This document shows positions 26,366-35,509 of a stretch of DNA of 64,000 nucleotides, one piece after another. The translations under genes were made by a program, and so were the position numbers. The stretch is from Flavobacterium lipolyticum. GTDB lineage: Bacteria; Bacteroidota; Bacteroidia; Flavobacteriales; Flavobacteriaceae. Below the pieces are notes generated by a model. It saw only the letters and a program-made list of their open reading frames with translations, was not told the DNA's origin and made no database searches. Within the stretch, counting starts at the first letter, position 1. The number at the start of each line of letters is the position of its first letter. The stretch spans positions 558,001 to 622,000 of the forward strand of contig NZ_JAJJMN010000001.1 of the NCBI RefSeq assembly GCF_020905335.1, written 5' to 3'.

Positions 26366-26437
26366 TAGTCTGTAAGGGAATCGAACCCCTGTTACCAGGA
26401 CGAAAGCCTGGAGTCCTAACCCCTAGACGAACAGACC
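26366..26437 (-). tRNA. tRNA-Glu (anticodon UUC), divergent copy
   Basis: This 72-nt cloverleaf on the minus strand has acceptor arm GGTCTGT paired with ACAGACT (one G-U at the first pair) and an anticodon stem CCAGG/CCTGG with loop CTTTCGT, giving UUC. The T loop is GTTCGAT. CCA is not encoded. It differs from the two identical tRNA-Glu copies next to it in the acceptor, D-arm, anticodon-loop and T-stem bases. Confidence 0.93.
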
Positions 26438-26481
26438 ATCATCGTACTAAGTTTTCTTCAATTTAAAGAAATTGAAATTTG

Positions 26482-26553
26482 TAGTCCGTGGGGGAATCGA
26501 ACCCCCCTTACCAGGATGAAAACCTGGCGTCCTAACCGATAGACGAACGGACC
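26482..26553 (-). tRNA. tRNA-Glu (anticodon UUC), copy 2
   Basis: This 72-nt cloverleaf has acceptor GGTCCGT/ACGGACT, anticodon stem CCAGG/CCTGG and loop TTTTCAT, giving UUC. The T stem is G-rich (GGGGG/CCCCC) with GTTCGAT. CCA is not encoded. It is identical to the copy at 26594-26665. Confidence 0.95.
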
Positions 26554-26593
26554 ATTACATCAAGTTAAATAACTTTGTCGCAGAAAAAAAAAG

Positions 26594-26665
26594 TAGTCCG
26601 TGGGGGAATCGAACCCCCCTTACCAGGATGAAAACCTGGCGTCCTAACCGATAGACGAACGGACC
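26594..26665 (-). tRNA. tRNA-Glu (anticodon UUC), copy 1 of the cluster
   Basis: This is the promoter-proximal tRNA of the three-gene cluster, sequence-identical to the copy at 26482-26553 over 72 nt. The anticodon loop TTTTCAT gives UUC. The promoter lies at 26688-26717. Confidence 0.95.
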
Positions 26666-26687
26666 GTGTGTTTCTCTAATGCGGATG

Positions 26688-26717
26688 CAAAGATACATCT
26701 ATTTTTTAGTTGCACAA
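26688..26717 (-). promoter_or_regulatory. Promoter of the tRNA-Glu cluster
   Basis: On the minus strand a -33 TTG (26717-26715) is followed after exactly 19 bp by TATCTTTG (26695-26688), a perfect -7 box. This matches the Bacteroidota housekeeping promoter and lies about 22 bp upstream of the first tRNA. Confidence 0.8.
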
Positions 26718-26745
26718 TAGCTGATGCAATTTTTTTTATTTTTTT

Positions 26746-28224
26746 TTAATATGCCTTAGCAAAAAGCACTCTTTTAGAAGATGGATTCCCAGTAAACACA
26801 CAGGTTCCCGCTTCTTCAACAGCATCCAAAGGAATACAACGAATCGTTGCTTTTGTCAAGTCTTTTATCTTCTCTTCAGTAGCTGCGGTACCATCCCAAT
26901 GAGCCGATATAAAACCACCTTTTCCATCTAAAATTTCTTTAAATTCCTCAAAGCTATTTACTTCCGTAATATGTGTATCACGATAACTCAATGCTCTATT
27001 GAATAAATCGACCTGAATCTGCTCCAAAAGATCATTTACATAATTTACAATTCCGTCATTAGAAACAACCTCTTTAGTCAATGTATCACGTCTGGCAACT
27101 TCAAAAGTTCCATTTTCCAGATCTTTTGGTCCGACCGCGATTCTAACTGGTACCCCTTTCAATTCCCATTCTGCAAACTTAAACCCAGGCTTCTGAGTCG
27201 TTCGGTCATCATATTTAACAGAAATCTTCAGCTTTCTTAATTTAGCCGTCAATTCATTAACTGCAGCCGTAATTTCTACCAACTGCTCGTCTGTTTTATA
27301 AATCGGAACAATCACCACCTGTATTGGCGCTAAATTTGGAGGCAATACCAATCCCTGATCATCAGAATGCGTCATAATCAACGCTCCCATCAAACGAGTC
27401 GAAACTCCCCATGAAGTTCCCCAAACATGCTCTTGTTTTCCTTCGGCGTTGGCAAACTTAACATCAAATGCCTTAGCGAAGTTCTGTCCTAAAAAGTGAG
27501 AAGTCCCTGCCTGCAATGCCTTTCCATCCTGCATCAAAGCTTCAATACAATACGTTTCATCAGCACCTGCAAAACGTTCTGTTTCGGTTTTAAAACCTTT
27601 TACAACCGGAATCGCCATAAAATTCTGTGCAAAATCAGCATACACATGCATCATTTTTTCAGATTCCTCTAAAGCTTCAGCTTTTGTAGCATGAGCCGTA
27701 TGCCCTTCCTGCCACAAGAACTCAGCAGTTCTTAAAAACAAACGCGTACGCATCTCCCAACGCACCACATTTGCCCATTGATTAATCAACAAAGGTAAAT
27801 CTCTGTAAGACTGCACCCAACCTTTATAAGTAGACCAAATAATAGCCTCACTTGTTGGACGAACAATAAGCTCCTCCTCCAATTTAGCATTTGGGTCTAC
27901 AATAAGCTTTCCGGGTTTATCCAGATCATTCTTTAATCTATAATGCGTTACAACAGCGCACTCTTTTGCAAATCCTTCTGCATTTTTCTCTTCCGCTTCA
28001 AACATGCTCTTAGGCACAAATAAAGGAAAATACGCATTCTGATGTCCTGTTTCTTTAAACATTCGATCCAATTCCGCCTGCATTTTTTCCCAGATAGCGT
28101 ATCCGTAAGGTTTAATAACCATACATCCTCTAACTCCTGAATTTTCAGCTAGATCCGCTTTTACAACCAGCTCGTTATACCATTTTGAATAATCTTCTGA
28201 TCTTGTAGTGAGGTTCTTACTCAT
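26746..28224 (-). CDS. proS: Prolyl-tRNA synthetase (archaeal/eukaryotic-type)
   Basis: This 492-residue class II synthetase charges tRNA-Pro. It has the short ProS form without the bacterial editing insertion. Motif 1 lies in [18 protein letters not shown], motif 2 around [23 protein letters not shown] and [22 protein letters not shown], and motif 3 in [28 protein letters not shown]. The anticodon-binding domain begins near residue 300 (IQVVIVPI) and a C-terminal domain ends in KAY, as in archaeal-type enzymes. It faces away from the lipoprotein gene at 28326. Confidence 0.97.
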   Translation of the reverse strand: MSKNLTTRSEDYSKWYNELVVKADLAENSGVRGCMVIKPYGYAIWEKMQAELDRMFKETGHQNAYFPLFVPKSMFEAEEKNAEGFAKECAVVTHYRLKNDLDKPGKLIVDPNAKLEEELIVRPTSEAIIWSTYKGWVQSYRDLPLLINQWANVVRWEMRTRLFLRTAEFLWQEGHTAHATKAEALEESEKMMHVYADFAQNFMAIPVVKGFKTETERFAGADETYCIEALMQDGKALQAGTSHFLGQNFAKAFDVKFANAEGKQEHVWGTSWGVSTRLMGALIMTHSDDQGLVLPPNLAPIQVVIVPIYKTDEQLVEITAAVNELTAKLRKLKISVKYDDRTTQKPGFKFAEWELKGVPVRIAVGPKDLENGTFEVARRDTLTKEVVSNDGIVNYVNDLLEQIQVDLFNRALSYRDTHITEVNSFEEFKEILDGKGGFISAHWDGTAATEEKIKDLTKATIRCIPLDAVEEAGTCVFTGNPSSKRVLFAKAY

Positions 28225-28325
28225 ATCGAATAGTTTGGCACAAATTTTGTTTTAATAATTTTAACTAAATAGTTTGACAAAACTAACTATTTTTGTAATG
28301 TGCAACAATAAAAAACACCACAGAT

Positions 28326-29354
28326 ATGAAAACTTCTATTTCTTTCCGCCAAAACTCAAGTCATTTTTACTTAATTGGATTATTGAGTTTTCTATTAGCA
28401 TCGTGTGGTTCTTACCAAAACACTTCCTACCATGACAACGATGGAATTTACGGAGGTTCACCAAGAACGTATGCTCAAGCAAATACCACAAATAATCAAT
28501 ATAAAGATTACTTTAGATCCTTACAAGACGACAATCAGCCAACGGAAATTTTTACAGATGTTGACAGCTATGGCAATTATGCTGTAAATGACAGCACAAA
28601 GACCGTTAGCAACTACCCTGCCTGGGGAAGCGCAACCACTGATGTTTCTGTAAATGTATATTCTAACCCTTCATGGTCGTTAGGATTTGGCTTTGGCTAC
28701 GGATACCCTTACTATGGTTGGGGTTACGGAGGATACTGGGACAACTATTGGGGATACCCTGGCTACTGGGGAGGCGGATGGGGATATCCAGGATGGGGAT
28801 ACCCGGGATGGGGTTACCCTGGTTATTGGGGATCTGGTCACCGATATGGATACAACAACTACTCTTATAACTATGGAAGAAGAGGTTCTGCCGCTTATTA
28901 CGGAGGAAGAAACTATTCTTCTGGAAGCTATGCCACAAACAGAAGCTACAACACCAACAGAACTTACAACTCTAACAGAGACTACACCAGTACTAACCGC
29001 AGCTATAACAGCAATAGAACCTACAGCACAAACAGAAGTGATTTCTCTGATTCAAGAAGAAATGCGTCTACAAACGGAAGAACCTACAACAACTCCTCAC
29101 CAAACTTTACAAACAGAGGAAACTCAACTCAATACAATAGTACTGATTACAGCAACAGAAGATCATCAAGTAACTACAACACTAACAGAAGTTACAACTA
29201 CAACAATAACAATTCTGCACCAACAAGAAGCTACTCTCCTAGCCCATCCCGTTCTATGAATAGCAGCGGTGGCGGTGGAGGAAGATCATATAGCGGCGGC
29301 GGTGGCGGCGGTGGAGGAAGATCATACAGTGGCGGAGGAGGCGGAAGAAGATAA
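28326..29354 (+). CDS. Gly/Tyr/Asn/Ser-rich low-complexity lipoprotein
   Basis: This 342-residue protein has a lipoprotein signal with lipobox LLASC (Cys27). After a short ordinary segment, the sequence becomes low complexity. About residues 118-180 are Trp/Gly/Tyr/Pro-rich with GYPGWGYPGWGYPGYWG-like repeats. Residues 200-300 repeat the unit NRSYNTNRTYNSNR. The end is GGGGGRSYSGGGG. No enzymatic domain is visible. It is likely an envelope or surface protein, common in this group and without assigned function. An overlapping 190-residue frame on the same strand is an artefact of the repeats. A -7-like TATTTTTG sits at 28288-28295. Confidence 0.8.
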   Translation: MKTSISFRQNSSHFYLIGLLSFLLASCGSYQNTSYHDNDGIYGGSPRTYAQANTTNNQYKDYFRSLQDDNQPTEIFTDVDSYGNYAVNDSTKTVSNYPAWGSATTDVSVNVYSNPSWSLGFGFGYGYPYYGWGYGGYWDNYWGYPGYWGGGWGYPGWGYPGWGYPGYWGSGHRYGYNNYSYNYGRRGSAAYYGGRNYSSGSYATNRSYNTNRTYNSNRDYTSTNRSYNSNRTYSTNRSDFSDSRRNASTNGRTYNNSSPNFTNRGNSTQYNSTDYSNRRSSSNYNTNRSYNYNNNNSAPTRSYSPSPSRSMNSSGGGGGRSYSGGGGGGGGRSYSGGGGGRR

Positions 29355-29398
29355 TCGCCTCTTTCGTTAATCACAAAATCAAACTAAAAACTATCCAA

Positions 29399-30988
29399 AT
29401 GAAAAAAATATTATTCCTACTTATTACAGGACTAACTGCCAGCGTCTCACATTCTCAGGAAGTATCAGATGCTGTACGTTATGCACAAGACAATTTAACC
29501 GGAACTGCAAGATTCAGAGCCATGAGTGGTGCTTTTGGAGCCGTTGGAGGAGATTTCTCCGCTATTTCCGTAAACCCTGCAGGATCGGCAATATTCTCTA
29601 ATAATCAGGTTGGAGTAAGTTTTAGCAATCAAAACATCAAAAACAACTCCAACTATTTTGAAACAGGAATTAGCGAAAGCAAAAATTCTTTTACACTCAA
29701 TCAGGCAGGCGCTGTTTTTGTTTTTCACGATCACAACCCAAACAACAACTGGAAAAAAATTACGATTGGAGCCTCTTACGAAAACACCAATAATTTTGAC
29801 AACAGAATTGTTTCAGTAGGAACAAACCCAACAAATTCTATTGACGGTTATTTTTTATCTTATGCCAATAACGGAAACGGAGGCGCACCAGTGCCACAAG
29901 AATTTGTAAACCTGGCAAATAACGAATCAATCAGTGACCTTTATCGCTATTTAGGTTCGAACTTACCAAATGGTCAATACCGAAATTTATCCGGATTCTC
30001 TGCACAACAAGCCATGCTAGGCTACCAGGGATTCGTCATAAACGCTTCTGACCCGAATAACCCGAACAGCACTTACACCACAAATGTACCTGCAGGAAAT
30101 ACCCCGGGGAAAGGAAATTATTACCAAGAAAATGAAATTTTCACGACTGGCTACAATAGTAAATTGAGTTTCAACATTGCAACTTCTTACAAAGACAGAC
30201 TTTATTTAGGTGCTAATCTAAATGTACATATCACAGATTACAGAAGATCTAGTAGTTTCTACGAAGACAATGATAACCCAACACAAGCAACCCCAACGAT
30301 ATCAAGTTTACGCTTCAACAACAACCTTTATACCTACGGAAATGGCTTCTCTTTTCAACTTGGAGCCATCGCCAAAGTCACTAAAGAATTCCGACTTGGA
30401 CTAGCTTACGAATCCAACACTTGGTACGAACTTTACGATGAACTTTCACAAAGTTTATACACAACATTACAAGCAACCGGTGGACAACCTATTAATAAAG
30501 CAGTTAATCCTGATGTCGTAAATATTTACGAACGCTACACCTTGCAAACACCAGGAAAAACCACTTTTAGTGCCGCTTATGTATTTGGAAAATCTGGATT
30601 AATCAGTATTGATTATGCAATTAAAGACTATAGCAATACCAAATACAAACCTGGCCGTGATTTTACAGGAATCAACAATCAACTAAGTGATCAACTGACC
30701 AATGCTGGTGAATTAAGAATAGGAGCCGAATACAAAATAAAACAATTGAGTTTACGTGGGGGATATCGTTTTGAAGAGAGTCCATACAAAGACGGAACTA
30801 CGATTGGAGACTTAAGCAGTTACTCAGGTGGTTTAGGTTATAATTTTGGAGGCACTAAAGTAGATTTAGCCTATTCTTATTTAGAAAGAAAATCGAATCA
30901 GGGATTTTTTGCAACCGGATTTACTAATGGAGCAAACGTTACCTCAAAACTAAACAACGTTACGCTTACTTTATTATTTGAATTGTAA
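29399..30988 (+). CDS. FadL/OmpP1-family outer membrane transport protein
   Basis: This 529-residue protein has a signal peptide (about residues 1-19, ending SHSQ). The mature part starts EVSDAVRYAQDNLTGTARFRAMSGAFGAVGGDFSAISVNPAGSAIF, the N-terminal hatch signature of FadL/OmpP1-like barrels (NPAG). A beta-rich barrel follows and ends in TLLFEL. Relatives carry long-chain fatty acids or other hydrophobic compounds across the outer membrane; in Bacteroidota they are often labelled hemin receptor without proof. It lies 44 bp after the lipoprotein gene on the same strand and is closed by the hairpin at 31017-31048. Confidence 0.85.
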   Translation: MKKILFLLITGLTASVSHSQEVSDAVRYAQDNLTGTARFRAMSGAFGAVGGDFSAISVNPAGSAIFSNNQVGVSFSNQNIKNNSNYFETGISESKNSFTLNQAGAVFVFHDHNPNNNWKKITIGASYENTNNFDNRIVSVGTNPTNSIDGYFLSYANNGNGGAPVPQEFVNLANNESISDLYRYLGSNLPNGQYRNLSGFSAQQAMLGYQGFVINASDPNNPNSTYTTNVPAGNTPGKGNYYQENEIFTTGYNSKLSFNIATSYKDRLYLGANLNVHITDYRRSSSFYEDNDNPTQATPTISSLRFNNNLYTYGNGFSFQLGAIAKVTKEFRLGLAYESNTWYELYDELSQSLYTTLQATGGQPINKAVNPDVVNIYERYTLQTPGKTTFSAAYVFGKSGLISIDYAIKDYSNTKYKPGRDFTGINNQLSDQLTNAGELRIGAEYKIKQLSLRGGYRFEESPYKDGTTIGDLSSYSGGLGYNFGGTKVDLAYSYLERKSNQGFFATGFTNGANVTSKLNNVTLTLLFEL

Positions 30989-31016
30989 TTAAAAATAAAT
31001 AGAATGAATTAAAATC

Positions 31017-31048
31017 TCCGTCAGGCTCTTACTTGACGGATTTTTTTT
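31017..31048 (+). terminator. Rho-independent terminator after the FadL-like gene
   Basis: A 7-bp stem (TCCGTCA with TGACGGA), a 10-nt loop and eight T residues follow the stop codon by about 30 bp. Confidence 0.75.
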
Positions 31049-31203
31049 ACCCAGATAGAAGCGACTTCCTTTTGTGTCCGCCGCTGCGAACACAAAAGAT
31101 ATGGCAAACAGCAGGATAAGCTTCATAAAAATCACCTAAAAGAAAAGGAAACAAGCGGTGTTTGAATAAAAAAGTGTAATTTTGCACTCCAATTTATAAA
31201 AGT

Positions 31204-32517
31204 ATGAGAACCAAGTCTTTAAAAAAGAACAAAATTAACGTAATCACTCTTGGGTGTTCGAAAAATGTATATGACAGTGAAGTGCTAATGGGACAACTTC
31301 GCGCTAATGGCAAAGAAGTACAACATGAGGCACCTGCTAAGGAAGAAGGAAACATTATTGTGATCAACACTTGCGGTTTTATTGACAACGCCAAAGCAGA
31401 GTCGGTAAACATGATTTTGGAATATGCTGATAAAAAAGACAAAGGATTAGTAGATAAAGTTTTCGTTACCGGATGTTTGTCTGAACGTTACAGACCGGAT
31501 TTAGAAAAGGAAATCCCAAATGTCGATCAATATTTTGGTACAACTGAATTGCCTCAGCTGCTTAAAGCTCTTGGTGCTGACTATAAACACGAGCTACTGG
31601 GAGAGCGTTTGACTACAACTCCAAAGAATTATGCTTATTTGAAAATTGCGGAAGGCTGCGACAGACCTTGCAGTTTTTGTGCCATTCCGTTAATGAGAGG
31701 TTCGCATGTTTCGCAACCGATCGAAAAACTAGTTAAAGAGGCTCAAGGTTTAGCCAAAAATGGTGTAAAAGAATTAATTCTAATTGCTCAGGATTTAACT
31801 TATTATGGTCTTGATCTTTATAAAAAACGAAATCTTGCCGAACTTCTGGAAGCATTAGCCAATGTTGAAGGTATCGAATGGATTCGTCTTCATTATGCTT
31901 ACCCAACAGGTTTCCCAATGGATGTTTTAGAATTAATGAAACGTGAGCCAAAAATCTGTAATTACATCGATATTCCGCTGCAACATATTTCTGATTCCAT
32001 TTTAAAATCGATGCGTCGTGGTACTACTCAGGCGAAAACGACACAATTATTAAAAGATTTCCGTGCTGCAGTTCCGGGAATGGCAATCAGAACGACTTTA
32101 ATTGTTGGATATCCGGGCGAAACTCAGGAAGATTTTGAGATTCTGAAAGATTTTGTTCAGGAAATGAAATTTGACAGAATGGGATGTTTTGCCTATTCTC
32201 ACGAAGAAAACACACATGCTTATTTATTGGAAGATAATGTTCCGGACGATGTAAAACAGGCCCGTGCGAACGAGATCATGGAATTACAATCGCAAATTTC
32301 ATGGGACTTAAATCAGGAAAAAGTAGGACAGGTTTTCAAATGTATTATTGATCGAAAAGAAGGGGCTCATTTTGTAGGACGAACTGAATTTGACAGTCCG
32401 GATGTTGATAACGAAGTTTTGATTGACGCTTCTAAGCATTATGTAAAAACAGGAGATTTTGTTAATATAAGGATAATAGAAGCGACAGAATTTGATTTAT
32501 ACGGAGAACCTGCTTAA
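31204..32517 (+). CDS. rimO: Ribosomal protein S12 methylthiotransferase RimO
   Basis: This 437-residue radical SAM methylthiotransferase modifies Asp of ribosomal protein S12. The N-terminal UPF0004 domain has the three auxiliary-cluster cysteines in TLGCSKNVYDSE, NTCGFIDNAK and TGCLSERY. The radical SAM CxxxCxxC is in EGCDRPCSFCAIPLMRG. The TRAM domain closes the protein (VGQVFKCIIDRKEGAHFVGRTEFDSPDVDNEV). RimO is preferred over MiaB because of GCSKN and the SFCAIPLMRG context. A -7 box TAATTTTG at 31177-31184 precedes the ATG by about 20 bp. Confidence 0.96.
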   Translation: MRTKSLKKNKINVITLGCSKNVYDSEVLMGQLRANGKEVQHEAPAKEEGNIIVINTCGFIDNAKAESVNMILEYADKKDKGLVDKVFVTGCLSERYRPDLEKEIPNVDQYFGTTELPQLLKALGADYKHELLGERLTTTPKNYAYLKIAEGCDRPCSFCAIPLMRGSHVSQPIEKLVKEAQGLAKNGVKELILIAQDLTYYGLDLYKKRNLAELLEALANVEGIEWIRLHYAYPTGFPMDVLELMKREPKICNYIDIPLQHISDSILKSMRRGTTQAKTTQLLKDFRAAVPGMAIRTTLIVGYPGETQEDFEILKDFVQEMKFDRMGCFAYSHEENTHAYLLEDNVPDDVKQARANEIMELQSQISWDLNQEKVGQVFKCIIDRKEGAHFVGRTEFDSPDVDNEVLIDASKHYVKTGDFVNIRIIEATEFDLYGEPA

Positions 32518-32560
32518 ATTTACGCTAAACAAGTATCAATTTTAGATAAAATACACTTTT

Positions 32561-33124
32561 ATGAAACCAATACAATCTTTATTTATTTTGTTTTTTACCT
32601 TATTGTGTTTTAACTCTGTTTCAGCTCAATACGGAAATGGATACAATAACGGTTACGGTGGTGGCGGTTATGGTAATGGCTACGGAAGAGGTGGCGGAAT
32701 GGGAATGGACAGAAGCATGATGGGTGGACCACAACCCAATACCAGTAAACCAAAAGAGGTACCTGTAGAGGAAACTGTCGGTAAAATTGTAGAACAAATG
32801 AAACCTGAAGTAAATCTCGACGAACTGCAAGTTATCGCTATTTCAAATGTTTTAGTAGACAGCATGAGAGAACAAGGGATTTTACTAAAAAATGAGAGCA
32901 GTAGCCAGGATCAAAAGATCGAACAAATTAAAGCATTAAGAGAAAGCACCACAAAAAAGATTACCGCTTTCTTAAATCCAGATCAGATCCCCAAGTACAC
33001 TGCATTTATGGATAATTTTAAAGAGATCAAAAAGACCTCTAAATCAAAAAAGAAAAAAGATTCAAAAGATAGAGATTCAAAAGAAGTAAAAGAAGACTCT
33101 GAAACGATCAAAACTCAGGATTAG
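32561..33124 (+). CDS. Secreted Gly-rich hypothetical protein, 187 aa
   Basis: A signal peptide (residues 1-22, ending VSAQ) is followed by a Gly/Tyr/Asn-rich stretch (about 23-55, repeated YGNGY and GGGY units). A helical region (about 65-150) contains NLDELQVIAISNVLVDSMREQG and ITAFLNPDQIPKYTAFMDNF, and the tail is strongly Lys/Asp/Ser-rich (KSKKKKDSKDRDSK). The NPDQ.P.Y segment resembles periplasmic Spy/CpxP-like or related folding-sensor proteins found across Bacteroidota, but I cannot assign a family. It lies between rimO and an amidase on the same strand. Confidence 0.7.
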   Translation: MKPIQSLFILFFTLLCFNSVSAQYGNGYNNGYGGGGYGNGYGRGGGMGMDRSMMGGPQPNTSKPKEVPVEETVGKIVEQMKPEVNLDELQVIAISNVLVDSMREQGILLKNESSSQDQKIEQIKALRESTTKKITAFLNPDQIPKYTAFMDNFKEIKKTSKSKKKKDSKDRDSKEVKEDSETIKTQD

Positions 33125-33160
33125 TTTTTTTCAACCTCACCTCAAAATACAAATACCACC

Positions 33161-34066
33161 ATGGCAAAAAAACTTTTTTTTTACCTGATCTTAGCAATTA
33201 TTATTACTTCTTGCTCTACAAATCCATATAAAAACACTGAAAAAGTTTACGATCAGCAGCTTAAAACTTTAGAAGGCCAAATTACCAGTAAAGAAGCTCA
33301 GCCAATTCCTGTAGTACCACGTATCGTTATTGATACGACTTATGCACAGCAGCTTGGCATTATAAAAGATACTTTATCAAAAACCGGCTCTACTTCTTTA
33401 TTAAACGGCATACAGACAGAATGGATCGGAACAGTAAACTTTAACTTAAGAAAACCAAGTTTTATTATTATTCACCATACGGCTCAGGATTCACTTCAAC
33501 AGACGATTAATACTTTTACCAAAACAAGAACTCAGGTGAGTGCTCACTACATCATATCTGAAAACGGAAAAGTAGTTCAAATGCTGAACGATTACTTGAG
33601 AGCATGGCATGCAGGAGCATCTACCTGGGGGAAAAATACAGATTTAAATTCTTCTTCTATCGGAATAGAGCTTGACAACAACGGTTTTAAACCTTTTACC
33701 GAGGCTCAGATCAGCAGTTTAGTGGCGCTATTAACGAAACTAAAGAAAGATTACAATATTCCAACTCAAAACATATTAGGACATTCTGATATTGCTCCGG
33801 GAAGGAAACAGGACCCAAGTGCCTTATTCCCTTGGAAAACTCTGGCCGAGAAAGGATTTGGAATCTGGTCAGACGAAATTCTCGAGGAAGCTCCTTTTGA
33901 TTTTAAGATTGAACAGGCGCTAAGGATTATTGGATACAATACCAAGAATCTTTCAGCAGCTATTATGGCATTCAAATTACATTACATTCAAACTGATGTA
34001 ACACCAACTTTGGATCGAAAAACAATAGATACCATTTATTCGATTTATAAAAAACAGCTTCAGTAA
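33161..34066 (+). CDS. N-acetylmuramoyl-L-alanine amidase, lipoprotein (Amidase_2)
   Basis: This 301-residue lipoprotein (IIITSC, Cys18) has an Amidase_2/PGRP-type zinc hydrolase. IIIHHTAQDSL (about residues 102-112) provides the first zinc His, VSAHYIISENGKVVQML follows, and GHSDIAPGRKQDP (about 207-219) carries the second His, the general-acid Lys and the zinc Asp. A C-terminal helical segment (about 245-300) resembles the peptidoglycan-binding extension of AmiD. It should cleave the amide between MurNAc and the stem peptide in the periplasm during wall recycling. It lies 36 bp downstream of the Gly-rich secreted protein gene. Confidence 0.92.
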   Translation: MAKKLFFYLILAIIITSCSTNPYKNTEKVYDQQLKTLEGQITSKEAQPIPVVPRIVIDTTYAQQLGIIKDTLSKTGSTSLLNGIQTEWIGTVNFNLRKPSFIIIHHTAQDSLQQTINTFTKTRTQVSAHYIISENGKVVQMLNDYLRAWHAGASTWGKNTDLNSSSIGIELDNNGFKPFTEAQISSLVALLTKLKKDYNIPTQNILGHSDIAPGRKQDPSALFPWKTLAEKGFGIWSDEILEEAPFDFKIEQALRIIGYNTKNLSAAIMAFKLHYIQTDVTPTLDRKTIDTIYSIYKKQLQ

Positions 34067-34138
34067 TTTACACCTGAAGGTTAACCGCAATGAACGCTAA
34101 GATTTAAGGCAAGATTCGTAAAGTTTTTTCTCATTTTA

Positions 34139-34242
34139 TGTCATTTCGACCGAAGGAAGAAATCGCACGCGGGATTCGACAAAGATTGGCAACATTCTGT
34201 GTCGAGTTTCTAATGCGATTTCTCCCTTCGGTCGAAATGACA
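34139..34242. repeat. Intergenic inverted repeat, 29-nt arms
   Basis: Arms at 34139-34167 and 34214-34242 are reverse complements with one mismatch (28 of 29). The core reads TCATTTCGACCGAAGG then AGAAATCGCA. A 46-nt loop separates them. It lies between the amidase and porin genes and looks like a small palindromic mobile or REP-type element. It is distinct in sequence from the repeats at 4689 and 15289. Confidence 0.75.
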
Positions 34243-34334
34243 AGCTTTTTGGTTATTTAATCTCAAAAGTATAAGCAAAACTCACACACAGAAAGCTTAC
34301 CCATAACTCACATCTCCTCTAAAAAAATAAAAAA

Positions 34335-34366
34335 GCTGCCAAAACACAAGTATGTTTCGACAGCTC
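34335..34366 (-). terminator. Terminator of the porin gene
   Basis: Read on the minus strand, a 12-bp stem with two mismatches (AGCTGTCGAAAC with GTTTTGGCAGCT) is followed by a T-rich tract. It lies about 33 bp past the porin stop codon. Confidence 0.7.
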
Positions 34367-34398
34367 CAAAAAAAAAAAAAAAATATCAATCTTTATCT

Positions 34399-35472
34399 CT
34401 AGAAAGAGTATGTTGTAGCTATCAATCCGTAGAATGATCCTCCGGTTGGGGCAGCATCTTTATCTAAAAAAATATCCTCAGAGGCAGCGTCGTATCTTAA
34501 CTCCGGAATAATAGTCAATTTCCCTACTTTATAATTCAAAGAAACGGTGTTTGCAAAAACATTTGATCCTGTTAATGTTCCTAAACTTGCCGCTGCTTTT
34601 TTTGCATCGAAATACTCCATTCTATAGGCCAGACTCAAATTTGGTTTGAAAGTATAATTGGCATACCCTACCAAAGCAAACCAATCACCATCGAGCGCAC
34701 TGTCAATATCATTATTCGTTTTAGCGTACGTGGCATTAAACCCTAAAGAAAAGACATCCGTTATTGTTTTAGACGCTACAAAATCAATCTGTGTTTTATT
34801 TTCATCAGAAACCGGATTAGTACTTCCCGAAGTAAAATTCAAATAAGCACTACCGGTCTCTCCTATATACCCTACTTGTGCTATGTATGTTTTTTGACTT
34901 GAACCTGCATCCATTGCTGATTTAAAGTCGGTCGGATTGGTAATACCAAGCATAGCCGTGAACTTACCTGATGTGTATTGGGCTTTCAGACCTGTATTGA
35001 AAAACGGACCATAAGAAAAAGCATAAGACATGCTGTAATTTTTATTTCCGACAGCATCTAATACCTCATAACCTATATGTGTTCCGAAACTACCCGCTAC
35101 AAACTTAAATTTATCGGTAACCTGATAGGTGAAGAATAATTGTTTAATCAAAAATTTTGCATTTATGTCTTTATCTGTAGTTTCGTTATAGGAGAACTCT
35201 CCTGCTCTTTTTCCAAAGCCCAGATCAACAAAGACAGCCCCTTTTCCAAAGCTATGTCCTGCCTGAACAGAAGCCATTCCTAATTCGAATGAATCCTGAG
35301 AATTGGTAAAACTCGTCAATCCGTTCATTTGTTTTGAAAAATCATATTTATAATAAGCATCTGCCGATCCTCCCCAAGTGGTCGCCGGTGAAGTCGCAGC
35401 TTCCTTTTCATCTTGAGCAAAAGCAAAAGAACTGGTTAACATCACGGCTAAAATGTGTACTACTTTTTTCAT
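34399..35472 (-). CDS. Outer membrane beta-barrel porin, bbp2/OmpL-like
   Basis: This 357-residue protein has a signal peptide (residues 1-19, ending FAFA) and a mature beta-barrel with alternating Gly/Tyr/Phe strands, ending in TTYSF with the C-terminal Phe of outer membrane proteins. WGGSADAYYKYDF at the start, TSFTNSQDSFELGMASVQ and FVDLGFGKRA match the bbp2 (OmpL-like) porin group of Bacteroidota. In this group some are near ammonium transporters, but none is visible here. It is a single-gene unit with an unusual leader (direct repeats at 35478-35509). Confidence 0.82.
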   Translation of the reverse strand: MKKVVHILAVMLTSSFAFAQDEKEAATSPATTWGGSADAYYKYDFSKQMNGLTSFTNSQDSFELGMASVQAGHSFGKGAVFVDLGFGKRAGEFSYNETTDKDINAKFLIKQLFFTYQVTDKFKFVAGSFGTHIGYEVLDAVGNKNYSMSYAFSYGPFFNTGLKAQYTSGKFTAMLGITNPTDFKSAMDAGSSQKTYIAQVGYIGETGSAYLNFTSGSTNPVSDENKTQIDFVASKTITDVFSLGFNATYAKTNNDIDSALDGDWFALVGYANYTFKPNLSLAYRMEYFDAKKAAASLGTLTGSNVFANTVSLNYKVGKLTIIPELRYDAASEDIFLDKDAAPTGGSFYGLIATTYSF

Positions 35473-35477
35473 GTTTT

Positions 35478-35509
35478 AATTGGTTTTGGTTATTAATTGA
35501 TTTTGGTTA
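35478..35509 (-). promoter_or_regulatory. Direct repeats in the porin leader
   Basis: Two copies of a 15-nt element (AATTGGTTTTGGTTA at 35478-35492 and AATTGATTTTGGTTA at 35495-35509) lie 6 bp upstream of the porin ATG, with a 17-bp period and one mismatch. They may bind a regulator or RNA-binding protein; no function is established. Confidence 0.4.

Noticed and set aside
28687..29259. 190-residue ORF overlapping the low-complexity lipoprotein
   Set aside because: It is Thr/Glu-rich frame-shifted read-out of the repeats with no start context or lipobox.
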